From Aequorivita sinensis (GTDB lineage: Bacteria; Bacteroidota; Bacteroidia; Flavobacteriales; Flavobacteriaceae): a stretch of DNA of 64,000 nt. The notes beneath the pieces are model-generated. The model ran no database searches. It saw only the letters and a program-made list of their open reading frames with translations, and was not told the origin of the DNA. Shown here piece after piece: positions 36,662-45,318 of this stretch; the first letter of the stretch is position 1, and every line of letters starts with the position of its first letter. The DNA is taken from NCBI RefSeq assembly GCF_006346335.1, contig NZ_VDMC01000003.1, positions 124,001 through 188,000 on the forward strand, given 5' to 3'. Position numbers and translations under genes: made by a program.

Positions 36662-37513
36662 ATGAAAAATATTTTACTCCCGACAGATTTTTCTGATAAC
36701 GCTTTTAACGCTATAGAATATGCAGTACAACTTTATAAAAACAAAGAGTGTACTTTTTATCTATTAAATACGTATACCCCTGTAGCCTATAGTATGGCTA
36801 CATTCAATGAGGGTTATTCTTCATTATTGTTAGAAGAAATTATCAGAAAAAACTCTGAAAGTGGATTGCTAGAATTAGAAGAGAAACTAAGGGAGAAATA
36901 TGATAACTCTAATCATTCCTTTAAAAGACTGTCATCCTTCAATTTGTTGACGGATGAAATAAAAGCGGTTGTTAAAGATCGAAATATTGATCTAATCATA
37001 ATGGGAACTAAGGGAGCCACTGGTGCAAAAGAGGTTTTTTTAGGTACAAATACAATGTTTACCATAAAAAAAGTACACTGTACTGTAATCGCTGTCCCTG
37101 ATAACTATACTTTTAAGGAGCCCAAGGAGATTTTATTTCCTTCAGATTTTAAATTCTCAATGCAAAATGAAAATTTAAACTTGCTAAAGTCTATTTGCGA
37201 ACTGCATAACTCCCGACTCAATATTTTAAATATATACTTGGGGCAGCCGTTGAGTAAGGCACAAGAAAATGTAAAAAATCAATTTGGAGAGTTTTTTAAA
37301 AATAACCCTCACGATTTTCATACCGCTGAAGATGTGGACTTAGTAAAAGCTATTGAGCAATTTCAAATAAAGCAAAGAATTGATTTTTTAGTGATGATTC
37401 AAAATAAACATTCCTTTTTTGAAAACTTACTTTTTAAGCCTGTAATTAGACAAATGGTATACCATACAAACATGCCAATAATGGTTATACCTTCAATTGA
37501 GTTTACTAATTAA
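36662..37513 (+). CDS. Universal stress protein, two UspA domains
   Basis: 283 residues: two Usp domains in tandem (about 1-145 and 150-283). First domain: NILLPTDFSDNAFNAIEYAVQLY, DLIIMGTKGATGAKEVFLGTNTMFTIKKVHCTVIAVPDNY, close to the ATP-binding G-2x-G-9x-G(S/T) motif. The second (EILFPSDFKFS...FLVMIQNKHSFFENLLFKPVIRQMVYHTNMPIMVIP) lacks the glycine motif. Bacteroidota double Usps respond to stress and growth arrest. The gap upstream (36508-36661) holds no further gene. Confidence 0.92.
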   Translation: MKNILLPTDFSDNAFNAIEYAVQLYKNKECTFYLLNTYTPVAYSMATFNEGYSSLLLEEIIRKNSESGLLELEEKLREKYDNSNHSFKRLSSFNLLTDEIKAVVKDRNIDLIIMGTKGATGAKEVFLGTNTMFTIKKVHCTVIAVPDNYTFKEPKEILFPSDFKFSMQNENLNLLKSICELHNSRLNILNIYLGQPLSKAQENVKNQFGEFFKNNPHDFHTAEDVDLVKAIEQFQIKQRIDFLVMIQNKHSFFENLLFKPVIRQMVYHTNMPIMVIPSIEFTN

Positions 37514-37570
37514 TAGTTCTATTAAAGGAAATAATTCAAAACAAGAGAAAATTAATTAAATGTAAGAATT

Positions 37571-37957
37571 ATGGATGTATCTATTTTTTTAGCGAAGTTT
37601 TGGGGTTGGTATTTAATATTCTTCTTTTTTATATTAAGCTATAACCCCAAGCGGATAAAACAAATTTTGTCATTCCTAGAAGATGAGAAGTTTTCAATAC
37701 TTGTTGCCTTTATTGCTATTGTAATAGGTTTACTCAATATTCTTTTCCATAATATTTGGGATTCTAGCGCCACGGTAATTGTTAGTTTGATAGGTTGGAT
37801 AGCTTTATTTAAAGGATTAATGCTTTTCGCTTTTCCATCATTGGCATTAAAGGCAATTGATTTTATAAGCCTTAAATTAATTCAAGTTATTTATGTACTG
37901 TTATTTCTTATGGGCTTGTACTTATTAAATACTGGTTACGGATTAATTCAATATTAA
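37571..37957 (+). CDS. Membrane protein of unknown function
   Basis: 128 residues with four predicted membrane segments (about 6-24, 41-60, 67-87, 103-124) and short loops. KPxR-like basic residues after the first segment (NPKRIKQ) suggest inside orientation there. I do not recognise the family; small integral membrane protein. It follows the Usp gene by 57 bases, so may be co-transcribed. Confidence 0.7.
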   Translation: MDVSIFLAKFWGWYLIFFFFILSYNPKRIKQILSFLEDEKFSILVAFIAIVIGLLNILFHNIWDSSATVIVSLIGWIALFKGLMLFAFPSLALKAIDFISLKLIQVIYVLLFLMGLYLLNTGYGLIQY

Positions 37958-38038
37958 ATTTTCCACTAATTTTCTGTCGTTATTTAATAATGCTCAAACT
38001 ACTGTGTAATTTTAAGAATGTAATTTAATAAATTGATA

Positions 38039-39259
38039 ATGCGTTCGTATTCACTTTTTACAATTTTTTTATTGTGTGTAGTTATTGTGGGGGTTGACGT
38101 GCTCACCTTTTACTGGCTGCAATCTATTACTCAGCTTTTAACCTCTCCATTGTTGAATACGATTATCAATATCTTGTTTTGGACATTTACAATTGGCTTA
38201 GTGTCAGCCATATTAATTCTAAAGATTAAAATGGATGCCTTGCCTGTAACTAAAAGGCAAACGTTAGTATCTTCATTGTATGGACTTACAATTTCTTCAT
38301 TTACACCTAAAATATTATTCGTAATAATAATTAGCATTCTATATTTTTCAAACTATGTTTTCTCTGAAACAGAATCTCTAATCATTGTTCCTACAGTAGG
38401 ATTACTTGCAGGGTTTCTTCCATTCTTCGTAATTGTTTACGCCATCTTTAAAGGAGCTTATAAATATAAAGTATATCGAATTGAAGTAGCTCATAAAGAG
38501 TTACCTGAAGCTTTTAACGGTTATAAAATTATTCATATTTCAGATCTACATCTTGGAAGTTTTAATTATCGATATAGAATTTTAGAAAGAGCCGTTAATA
38601 TTATAAATGAATTGGAAGCCGACATAATTTTTTTTACAGGAGATCTTGTAAATAACTATGCTTGGGAATTAAATGGATGGGATAAAGTCCTAAAAGAACT
38701 TTCGGCTAAAACTGGGAAATATGCTATTCTAGGAAATCACGATTATGGCGATTATAGCAAATGGGATTCCCCAGAAGCTAAAAGTGAAAATTTTGAAGAA
38801 ATTAAATCTTTTTATGATAAAATAGACTTCAAACTTCTACTAAACGAAAGTGTTACACTTAAAAGAGATAATCAAGAAATTGCAATCGCAGGTGTTGAAA
38901 ATTGGGGTCTTCCACCATTCAGGCAGGATGGTGATTTATTAAAAGCGTTAAATAATATTGAGGATATACCTTTTAAAATACTTCTTTCTCACGATCCCAC
39001 TCATTGGGATGAAGAGGTGATAAAATACACCGATGTGGCCCTTACACTTTCCGGGCACACCCACGGCATGCAAGCAGGAATTAATATTATGGGGAAGCAA
39101 TGGAGCCCTATAAAATATAAATACAAACGCTGGGCAGGATTATATACTGTGGAAAATCAAAACCTATATGTTACTAGAGGGTTGGGATGGCTCGGTTTTC
39201 CAGGTAGGATGGGGATGCGTCCAGAAATTACCCTTATCACTTTAAAAAAATCGGAATAA
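38039..39259 (+). CDS. Membrane-anchored metallophosphoesterase (YaeI/YkuE-like)
   Basis: 406 residues from ATG 38039 (the upstream TTG at 38033 adds two). Four hydrophobic segments in the first 140 residues, then a calcineurin-like domain with the five metal-ligand blocks: SDLHLGSF, GDLVNNYA, GNHDYGDYS, LSHDPTHWDE and SGHTHGMQ. The closing KYKYKRWAGLYTVENQNLYVTRGLGWLGFPGRMGMRPEITL is typical of the YkuE/YaeI group, which includes UDP-sugar or lipid pyrophosphohydrolase candidates. Substrate unknown. Confidence 0.92.
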   Translation: MRSYSLFTIFLLCVVIVGVDVLTFYWLQSITQLLTSPLLNTIINILFWTFTIGLVSAILILKIKMDALPVTKRQTLVSSLYGLTISSFTPKILFVIIISILYFSNYVFSETESLIIVPTVGLLAGFLPFFVIVYAIFKGAYKYKVYRIEVAHKELPEAFNGYKIIHISDLHLGSFNYRYRILERAVNIINELEADIIFFTGDLVNNYAWELNGWDKVLKELSAKTGKYAILGNHDYGDYSKWDSPEAKSENFEEIKSFYDKIDFKLLLNESVTLKRDNQEIAIAGVENWGLPPFRQDGDLLKALNNIEDIPFKILLSHDPTHWDEEVIKYTDVALTLSGHTHGMQAGINIMGKQWSPIKYKYKRWAGLYTVENQNLYVTRGLGWLGFPGRMGMRPEITLITLKKSE

Positions 39260-39348
39260 TTTTTCTTAAAAGTCAGGTTTGAAAATTAATGTCTGATAGA
39301 AATATCTTTTACATCTTTGTAAAAAGTCACCACTAATCTTAGCTCCAG

Positions 39349-39801
39349 TTGAAAATTCCACTAAAAGACATATTATTTGTGCTGTTTCAATTCCTGTTGA
39401 TTATAGCTTTTGCTTTCGATTTTGAAGTATTATCGATAATATTTCCGGAGGTATTATTTTGGATTGGGTTATTATTATTTATTTCCGGAGCCTTTATAAC
39501 GGTGGTTGCTGTCTTACATCTCAATATTCACCTATCACCATTTCCTAGCCCTTTACCTGGCGCCAAACTAGTTGAGACTGGTATTTATAAGTTGGTTCGT
39601 CATCCTATTTATACGGGGTTAATTTTAGCTTTCTACGGTTATGCTGTAATCACTGATTCTGGGTATAGATTGCTTATCGCTACAGTTCTTTTTGTACTGT
39701 TTTACATAAAAAGTTTATACGAAGAAAAACGTCTGATTGAAAAATTCCCGAACTACACTGAATATAAAAAACGATCAGGACGATTCTTTCCTGGGTTATA
39801 A
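39349..39801 (+). CDS. Isoprenylcysteine methyltransferase-like membrane protein
   Basis: 150 residues starting at TTG 39349, the only possible start (an in-frame stop lies at 39340-39342 and no other Met exists before the motif). Four membrane segments. The C-terminal motif LVETGIYKLVRHPIYTGLILAFYGYAV...LYEEKRLIEKFPNYTEYKKRSGRFFPG is the ICMT/PEMT signature (SAM-binding RHPxYxG and EExxL). Such bacterial proteins methylate small thiols or lipids; the substrate is unknown. Its stop overlaps the stop of the convergent TonB receptor by 6 bases. Confidence 0.88.
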   Translation: MKIPLKDILFVLFQFLLIIAFAFDFEVLSIIFPEVLFWIGLLLFISGAFITVVAVLHLNIHLSPFPSPLPGAKLVETGIYKLVRHPIYTGLILAFYGYAVITDSGYRLLIATVLFVLFYIKSLYEEKRLIEKFPNYTEYKKRSGRFFPGL

Positions 39802-42147
39802 AACGTATTTCAGTTTGATTCCACCAAACCAATTTCTAGGCATTCCTGGATAATAATACCGTGGTTCACTATTGCCAAAACCAGTTGCATTTATCAATAT
39901 AGAAGAAGCGTATTTTTCATCTGTAAAGTTGTTGATGCCAACATTCATTTCTGCTGATAAAGCTTTAGAAAGCTCTTTTTTATAAGATGCTTTAGCATTT
40001 AAAACGGTATACTTTTCTGAATAAAGTTGGTTAGCGTCATTCATAGGCATTTCGCCTATATGAAGAAAATTGGTGTTTAAAATGAAATTTTTAAATCCAA
40101 AATTAATTCCACCATTCACTTTTCTATCAGGAACTCCTGTGAGTTTGTTACCAGAAAAAACGCGATCACCATCTACAAAATCAATGAATTTATGATTGTT
40201 GAATTCAGCATTGATATAGGGCGAAATATAACCAGAATTACTTAATGGATGGAGGTATGAGAGTTGCAATTCAATTCCTTTATGTTCTGTTTTTCCTGCG
40301 TTTCTACCGATATATTGATCGTCGCCAACACGCTCGGCAACCAATAAATCGTCAATATCTAAAAGATAGGCGTTTACTTTAAAGTGAAGATTCCTTTTTA
40401 ATAGAAATACTTCACTTCCTACTTCGTAATTAAATCCTTTTTCAGGTCCGAGGTCTGGATTTATAACACCCTCTGGAGTTAGGGTTTCTTCAATGGAAGG
40501 ATAATTAAATCCGCGACTGAAATTAAAATAAGCACTTAAGTTCTCATTAAATTGATAAAGCAGATTTACATTCGGTGCAAAAATAGGGTCGAAGTCTCGG
40601 TCTGCACTTTTATTGGCATCACCTAAATTAAACTCATCGGTAAAGCTGTAGTTTGTGTTATTGAAATTCAGCCCAAACTGTCCTTTGAGTTTTTCAGTAA
40701 ATGGAATTGTTACAGTGGCAAAGATGTTCAGATTATCTCTATTTTCAATATTATCGCTTAATAAATTTCCTTCTAAACTTCCATTGCCATTATTGTCTTC
40801 GTAAAGGTTTTCTATGGTTTTCCAGTTGTATTGATCTTTATAAAATTCTCCTCCAAAACTGAAATTTGCCTTGTTTTCCAAGAAGTAAAAATCTTTATTA
40901 AAAACCGTTCTTCCTCCAAAACCATTGGTGAATTCATCTAAAATATTAAAAGGTCGCGGTTCATAATGATCTATATAGGTGTAAAATACGCTAGTTCTAT
41001 TAGTAAAATTATCCGAAAAATGATGCGTAAAACTTAAACCAGTTAATAGAATTTTATTGTCTTCATAACCTTGTGCCTTTTTCCATGTAAATGCAGCTTG
41101 TGTGGGGTCTTCTTCAAAAGCAGTTTTGCCAATTGAACTAGGAATTTGCGCGTTATAATCGATGTAATTTACTAAAAGTGAAATTTCACTTTTGGCATTT
41201 AGTTTATAGTTGGAAGTCAGTAGTAATCCATTTCTATTGTATTTATTATTTTCCCTGAATCCATCGGTTTCGAGATGATCGTAATTTATATTCAACGAAA
41301 ACTTTTCTGTAGCCGTTGCAGCGCTCACAGTATTCTTTATAAGGCCGAAGGAACCAAAACTTAGATTTGATTTCAGAAAAGTTTCTCCTACCGCAGCTTG
41401 CTTTGAATTTAATAAAAGCGTTCCCCCTAGATTGGTGCCGTATTGAGTAGCCTTTGGGCCTTTTATAACTTCTAGCGATTGTAAATCTTCTGGGTCAAAC
41501 ATATCAATGGTTGTTTCCCCAATTCCGTTTGTAATTGGAATACCATTAAAATAAGCGCGAATTTTATTGCTGCCATAAAGTGTCCGTGACCCAACCCCGC
41601 GAATCGTAATTCTATTGGTGTTTAATGCACCACTTTGAATAAATACCCCAGGCGTTTCATTGATTACCGAAATAAGCTCAATAGGACTATACGCATCAAA
41701 TTTCTCCGTCTTTATTTTTTCAGTTGGGATTATTATTTCTGCTGATGGTGAGGTTTGTTTCTGGGTAGTTGTAGTTAAGATAATTTCATCTAAATCTTCC
41801 GATTTTGAAAGTGGAGATAGTTTAAAAGTAGAGTTGTTTTCTGAAATTGTAATAGTACTAATATAATATTTAGGGTGTTCCAATCTCAAATTAATAGGAA
41901 GCTGATAAGCTTTCGAAAGGCTAAAAACCCCTTCGCTATTTGTTTCCGTAAGCTTTTTACTATTCAAGAATACAGACACTCCGCTAATAGGTTTATTAGT
42001 ATTTGAGTAAACTGTTCCTTGTATTTCTTGTGCATTCAAGGAGTTGGAAAAAACACTCAAGAAAACAAATGCTATTGCGATAATAGAAAATGATAGGTTT
42101 GAATAGCGAGACTTAAAATAGGAGGAGGGTAAGTAAATTTTATTCAT
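39796..42147 (-). CDS. TonB-dependent receptor with carboxypeptidase-like N-terminal domain
   Basis: 783 residues. Signal peptide to SLNAQ (about 40), then a CarboxypepD_reg-like beta-sandwich (IQGTVYSNTNKPISGVSVFLNSKKL) common in Bacteroidota receptors, a plug domain (VINETPGVFIQSGALNTNRITIRGVGSRTLYGSNKIRAYFNGIPITNGIGETTIDM), and a 22-strand barrel ending in GGIKLKYVL. The plug's RGVGSR and the domain layout resemble FecA/siderophore receptors, so iron-complex uptake is the likeliest role, though no fec-type regulators are nearby. Overlaps the convergent gene's stop by 6 bases. Confidence 0.9.
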   Translation of the reverse strand: MNKIYLPSSYFKSRYSNLSFSIIAIAFVFLSVFSNSLNAQEIQGTVYSNTNKPISGVSVFLNSKKLTETNSEGVFSLSKAYQLPINLRLEHPKYYISTITISENNSTFKLSPLSKSEDLDEIILTTTTQKQTSPSAEIIIPTEKIKTEKFDAYSPIELISVINETPGVFIQSGALNTNRITIRGVGSRTLYGSNKIRAYFNGIPITNGIGETTIDMFDPEDLQSLEVIKGPKATQYGTNLGGTLLLNSKQAAVGETFLKSNLSFGSFGLIKNTVSAATATEKFSLNINYDHLETDGFRENNKYNRNGLLLTSNYKLNAKSEISLLVNYIDYNAQIPSSIGKTAFEEDPTQAAFTWKKAQGYEDNKILLTGLSFTHHFSDNFTNRTSVFYTYIDHYEPRPFNILDEFTNGFGGRTVFNKDFYFLENKANFSFGGEFYKDQYNWKTIENLYEDNNGNGSLEGNLLSDNIENRDNLNIFATVTIPFTEKLKGQFGLNFNNTNYSFTDEFNLGDANKSADRDFDPIFAPNVNLLYQFNENLSAYFNFSRGFNYPSIEETLTPEGVINPDLGPEKGFNYEVGSEVFLLKRNLHFKVNAYLLDIDDLLVAERVGDDQYIGRNAGKTEHKGIELQLSYLHPLSNSGYISPYINAEFNNHKFIDFVDGDRVFSGNKLTGVPDRKVNGGINFGFKNFILNTNFLHIGEMPMNDANQLYSEKYTVLNAKASYKKELSKALSAEMNVGINNFTDEKYASSILINATGFGNSEPRYYYPGMPRNWFGGIKLKYVL

Positions 42148-42344
42148 ATCTAATTTTTCGAATCTATTTAAAAATAAGCAATAAGAATAGAATTGGCTAA
42201 TTGAGGCAGAAAGTTTACCTAATTTTTAACTCAGCTGTTTCTATTTAAAAGTATAACAATTTGTTAAGAGAAATTTTTAATCTTATACAATATCTTCATT
42301 GGCATTAACTACTATTCAATACTGAATAGTTTAAAATATAAAAA

Positions 42345-43625
42345 ATGAAAAAGTCCATTTCACTTTTAGCTTTAATTATAGTCCAATTGTCTCTCTTTTC
42401 ACAAGAAGAAAAACCATTACCTGAACCTTTTGAAACAAAGTCGGTTTCCAATTATTCTAATGTAATAGGATGGAAAGATAGTGAAACTCCCAAAGCTCCT
42501 GAAGGTTTTCAGGTTACTAAATATGCAGATGGTTTTGAGAATCCACGTTGGATGTACGTATTGCCAAATGGAGATGTATTAGTAGCTGAAAGCAATAGTA
42601 ATTATAGTCTTTTAAAGCGAATAGGTGCCGCGATTATTGGTGCAGGAGGATCAAACAATTTAAAACGCAGTGCCGATAGAATTACCCTACTTCGGGATAC
42701 AAATAATGATGGACTCCCTGATTTTAGAGAAATATTACTAACTAAAAAAGAAGGTTTAAATCAACCATTTGGAATGCTGGTAATAGGGGATTGTTTATAT
42801 GTAGCAAATACCGACGCGATATTGAGTTTTCCTTATGAAACAGGACAGACAAAAATTAAGACGAAAGGGCAAAAAGTTGTAGACCTACCAGCTGGGAAAG
42901 TGAATCAGCATTGGACTCGTAATATTATAGCCAATGAAGATAACTCTAAAATTTATATAGCAGTAGGTAGTGGCGATAATATTGGTGAAAAAGGAATGGA
43001 GCATGAAGTGATGAAGGCTAATATATTAGTTATGAATTCCGACGGTAGCAATCTTAGTGTATTTGCTTCTGGCCTTAGAAATCCAGTAGGAATGGATTGG
43101 GAACCAACAACTCAAACCCTTTGGACTACCGTAAATGAACGAGATGGCTTAGGAGATAATTTGGTGCCAGATTATTTAACTTCTGTTCAGGAAGATGGTT
43201 ATTACGGTTGGCCTTATTCATACTGGGGAAACAATTTTGACCCTAGAATGCCTGTACCACCCAATGTTAGATTAAAATCTGCTATAGTTCCAGATGTAGA
43301 TCTTGGTTCGCATACTGCTTCTTTAGGCCTGGTGTTTTATACGGCAGATGCTTTTCCAAAGAAATACAAAAACGGAGCATTTGTAGTCCAACACGGCTCT
43401 TGGAATAGAGATATACTTTCAGGATATAAGGTGATTTTTATTCCATTTAAAGATGGAAAGCCTTCAGGGAAAGTTGAGGATTTTTTAACAGGTTTTATAG
43501 TTGAGCCAAAGAAAGATGAGGTGCGTGGCAGACCTGTAGGGGCAGTTGTTTTAGCAGATGGTTCTATGTTAATTACAGACGATAAAACACATCATATATG
43601 GAGGGTTAGTTATCAGGGAAATTAA
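42345..43625 (+). CDS. Secreted L-sorbosone dehydrogenase-like propeller
   Basis: 426 residues. Signal peptide to LFSQ (about residue 19). Sorbosone dehydrogenase/GSDH-type six-bladed propeller: PEGFQVTKYADGFENPRWMYVLPNGDVLVAESNS, LNQPFGMLVIGDCLYVANT, NEDNSKIYIAVGSGDNIGEKGME, GLRNPVGMDWEPTTQTLWTTVNERDGLGDNLVPDY and QHGSWNR. PQQ-type oxidoreductase; cofactor not proven. It lies divergently to a TonB receptor with 197 bases between starts. No lipobox, so periplasmic. Confidence 0.88.
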   Translation: MKKSISLLALIIVQLSLFSQEEKPLPEPFETKSVSNYSNVIGWKDSETPKAPEGFQVTKYADGFENPRWMYVLPNGDVLVAESNSNYSLLKRIGAAIIGAGGSNNLKRSADRITLLRDTNNDGLPDFREILLTKKEGLNQPFGMLVIGDCLYVANTDAILSFPYETGQTKIKTKGQKVVDLPAGKVNQHWTRNIIANEDNSKIYIAVGSGDNIGEKGMEHEVMKANILVMNSDGSNLSVFASGLRNPVGMDWEPTTQTLWTTVNERDGLGDNLVPDYLTSVQEDGYYGWPYSYWGNNFDPRMPVPPNVRLKSAIVPDVDLGSHTASLGLVFYTADAFPKKYKNGAFVVQHGSWNRDILSGYKVIFIPFKDGKPSGKVEDFLTGFIVEPKKDEVRGRPVGAVVLADGSMLITDDKTHHIWRVSYQGN

Positions 43626-43870
43626 TATTATTAAGGGTGTTTAATTTGCCAATCTAGTAACGTTCAAAGAGTTAATAATTAAATAGAATAATACAATAAA
43701 GCGCTAATAGCCTTTTGTTTACCTAAAGGTGGGGAATAAAGTGATTGCAAAATATTGAAATTGACATTTTATTGTTAAAATTAATTGTTATGTTAGCGCG
43801 TAAATTTTAAAATATTACTAATAATTTAAAAAATCTAACTTTTTAAAAACCCTTAAAATTCCCCTTTATT

Positions 43871-45165
43871 ATGATTAAAAAACTTTACTATTCGCACTAG
43901 TTGCATTTTTATTTTTAAATACCTCTGTCCTTACAGCACAATGGCAATCCACAGGTTTTGATAAGAGTACCTGGGTGCTAAGTCAAGCCGAAAATGGAAA
44001 CTTAATTGCTGCCGAAGATATTTATCCTGAATTAGGTGGAATTTACATCTCTCAAGATGAAGGAGCGTCATGGACAAAATCTACTGCTACAGATTATGCC
44101 TACACATCTTCTCTTGTAAAAGATGAAAGTGTTTATATGGGCGGTGTGGATAGCAATGTCGCTATTTCACACGACAATGGTGAAACTTGGACCAATGTAA
44201 GTTTTAAAGCCTTGCTTCCTTCTGCTACTGAAAATGATGTCATTTATGCAATGGAATACCACAACGGAAGAGTATATGCTTCTGTTTTAAGTATTGGTGT
44301 TGTTTATAGTGAAGACAATGGTGAAACATGGCACCTTACCGATCAGGAATCTTTATGGGTTGTTGACAATCCTGACAACGGAGGGCAGTGGACATATAAT
44401 TTAAAATCTTTTAATGGGGAATTATACAATGTAGGAGCTTTTGGAATTTGGAAGTACGATGAAACAGCAGATGTTTGGTCACAAGTGGACGATTACGAGT
44501 ACGCAGGTAGTTTATTAGTTGTTAACGATACTTTTTATGTGGCTTACAATGTTGGTGGAATTCCAGATGCGATAAGATATACTACCGATTTTCAGAATTG
44601 GGAAACAATGCTAATTCCTGCCGGATTACAAACTACAGTTAGAATTTTAGAATACTACGAAGGAGCGTTCTATATGGGGCATGTGCACGACGCGGTTTAC
44701 TATACTTTAGATCACGGACAAACTTGGACTGATTATCGCGAAGAATTCCCTGCGTTTTCACCTGTGCCAGGAGTCGATCTTTACAGAGTACCGATGAATT
44801 TTGTTTTCAATGGAGAAACTATGTACTGTGGAGTATTTTCTAGCTTTGAAGATGTAGGAGGGGTTTATAAAGCTCCAGTTCCAGCTGAGGTACTAAGTGT
44901 AAAAGAATTGCCATCAACATTAAAAGCAATTGTATATCCAAATCCTGCTAGTGATTTTGTTAACCTTCAGCTTCCAAAAGAACTGGGTAATAAAGTAACC
45001 TTAACAATTACCGATGTTATGGGTAGAGTACAGTACAATAAAGCTATTGAAAATGGAGTAAATAGCACCATTACAGTTCCTACAAAATACTGGTTTTCTG
45101 GAGTATATCTTTATAAGGTTGAGATAGGAGATTCAAAAACGACTGGAAAGTTTGTGATAAAGTAA
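43871..45165 (+). CDS. T9SS type A sorting-domain protein with Asp-box repeats; frameshift in signal peptide
   Basis: Mature part in frame from 43880 on; the shorter frame starts at GTG 43975. ATG 43871 reads MIKKLYYSH then stops. One extra A in the A6 run (43877-43882) would give a normal signal peptide (MIKKTLLFALVAFLFL, then NTSVLTAQ) joined to the main frame. The body has four Asp-box-like repeats (SQDEGASWTK, SHDNGETWTN, SEDNGETWHL, TLDHGQTWTD), giving a BNR/VPS10-like propeller. The last 80 residues (YPNPASDFVNL...GVYLYKVEIGDSKTTGKFVIK) are a type A sorting domain for T9SS export. Frameshift is either a real off-state or a base-count error. Confidence 0.85.
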
Positions 45166-45205
45166 TACATCCAATCCTAAAGTTTTTAGTTAATTACTAA
45201 CTATC

Positions 45206-45255
45206 AAAAATCACCCTCTTACATCCAAACCTGGATTTAAGAGGGTGATTTATTT
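45206..45255 (+). terminator. Intrinsic terminator after the T9SS gene
   Basis: Arms AATCACCCTCTTACATCC (from about 45208) and GGATTTAAGAGGGTGATT (to about 45250) pair nearly perfectly, followed by a T-rich run (TTATTTTT). Confidence 0.82.
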
Positions 45256-45318
45256 TTAATTATAGTAAAGGAAATATAAATCTTTAAGAAATTTTATCTA
45301 CACTGTTCTTCTATATTT

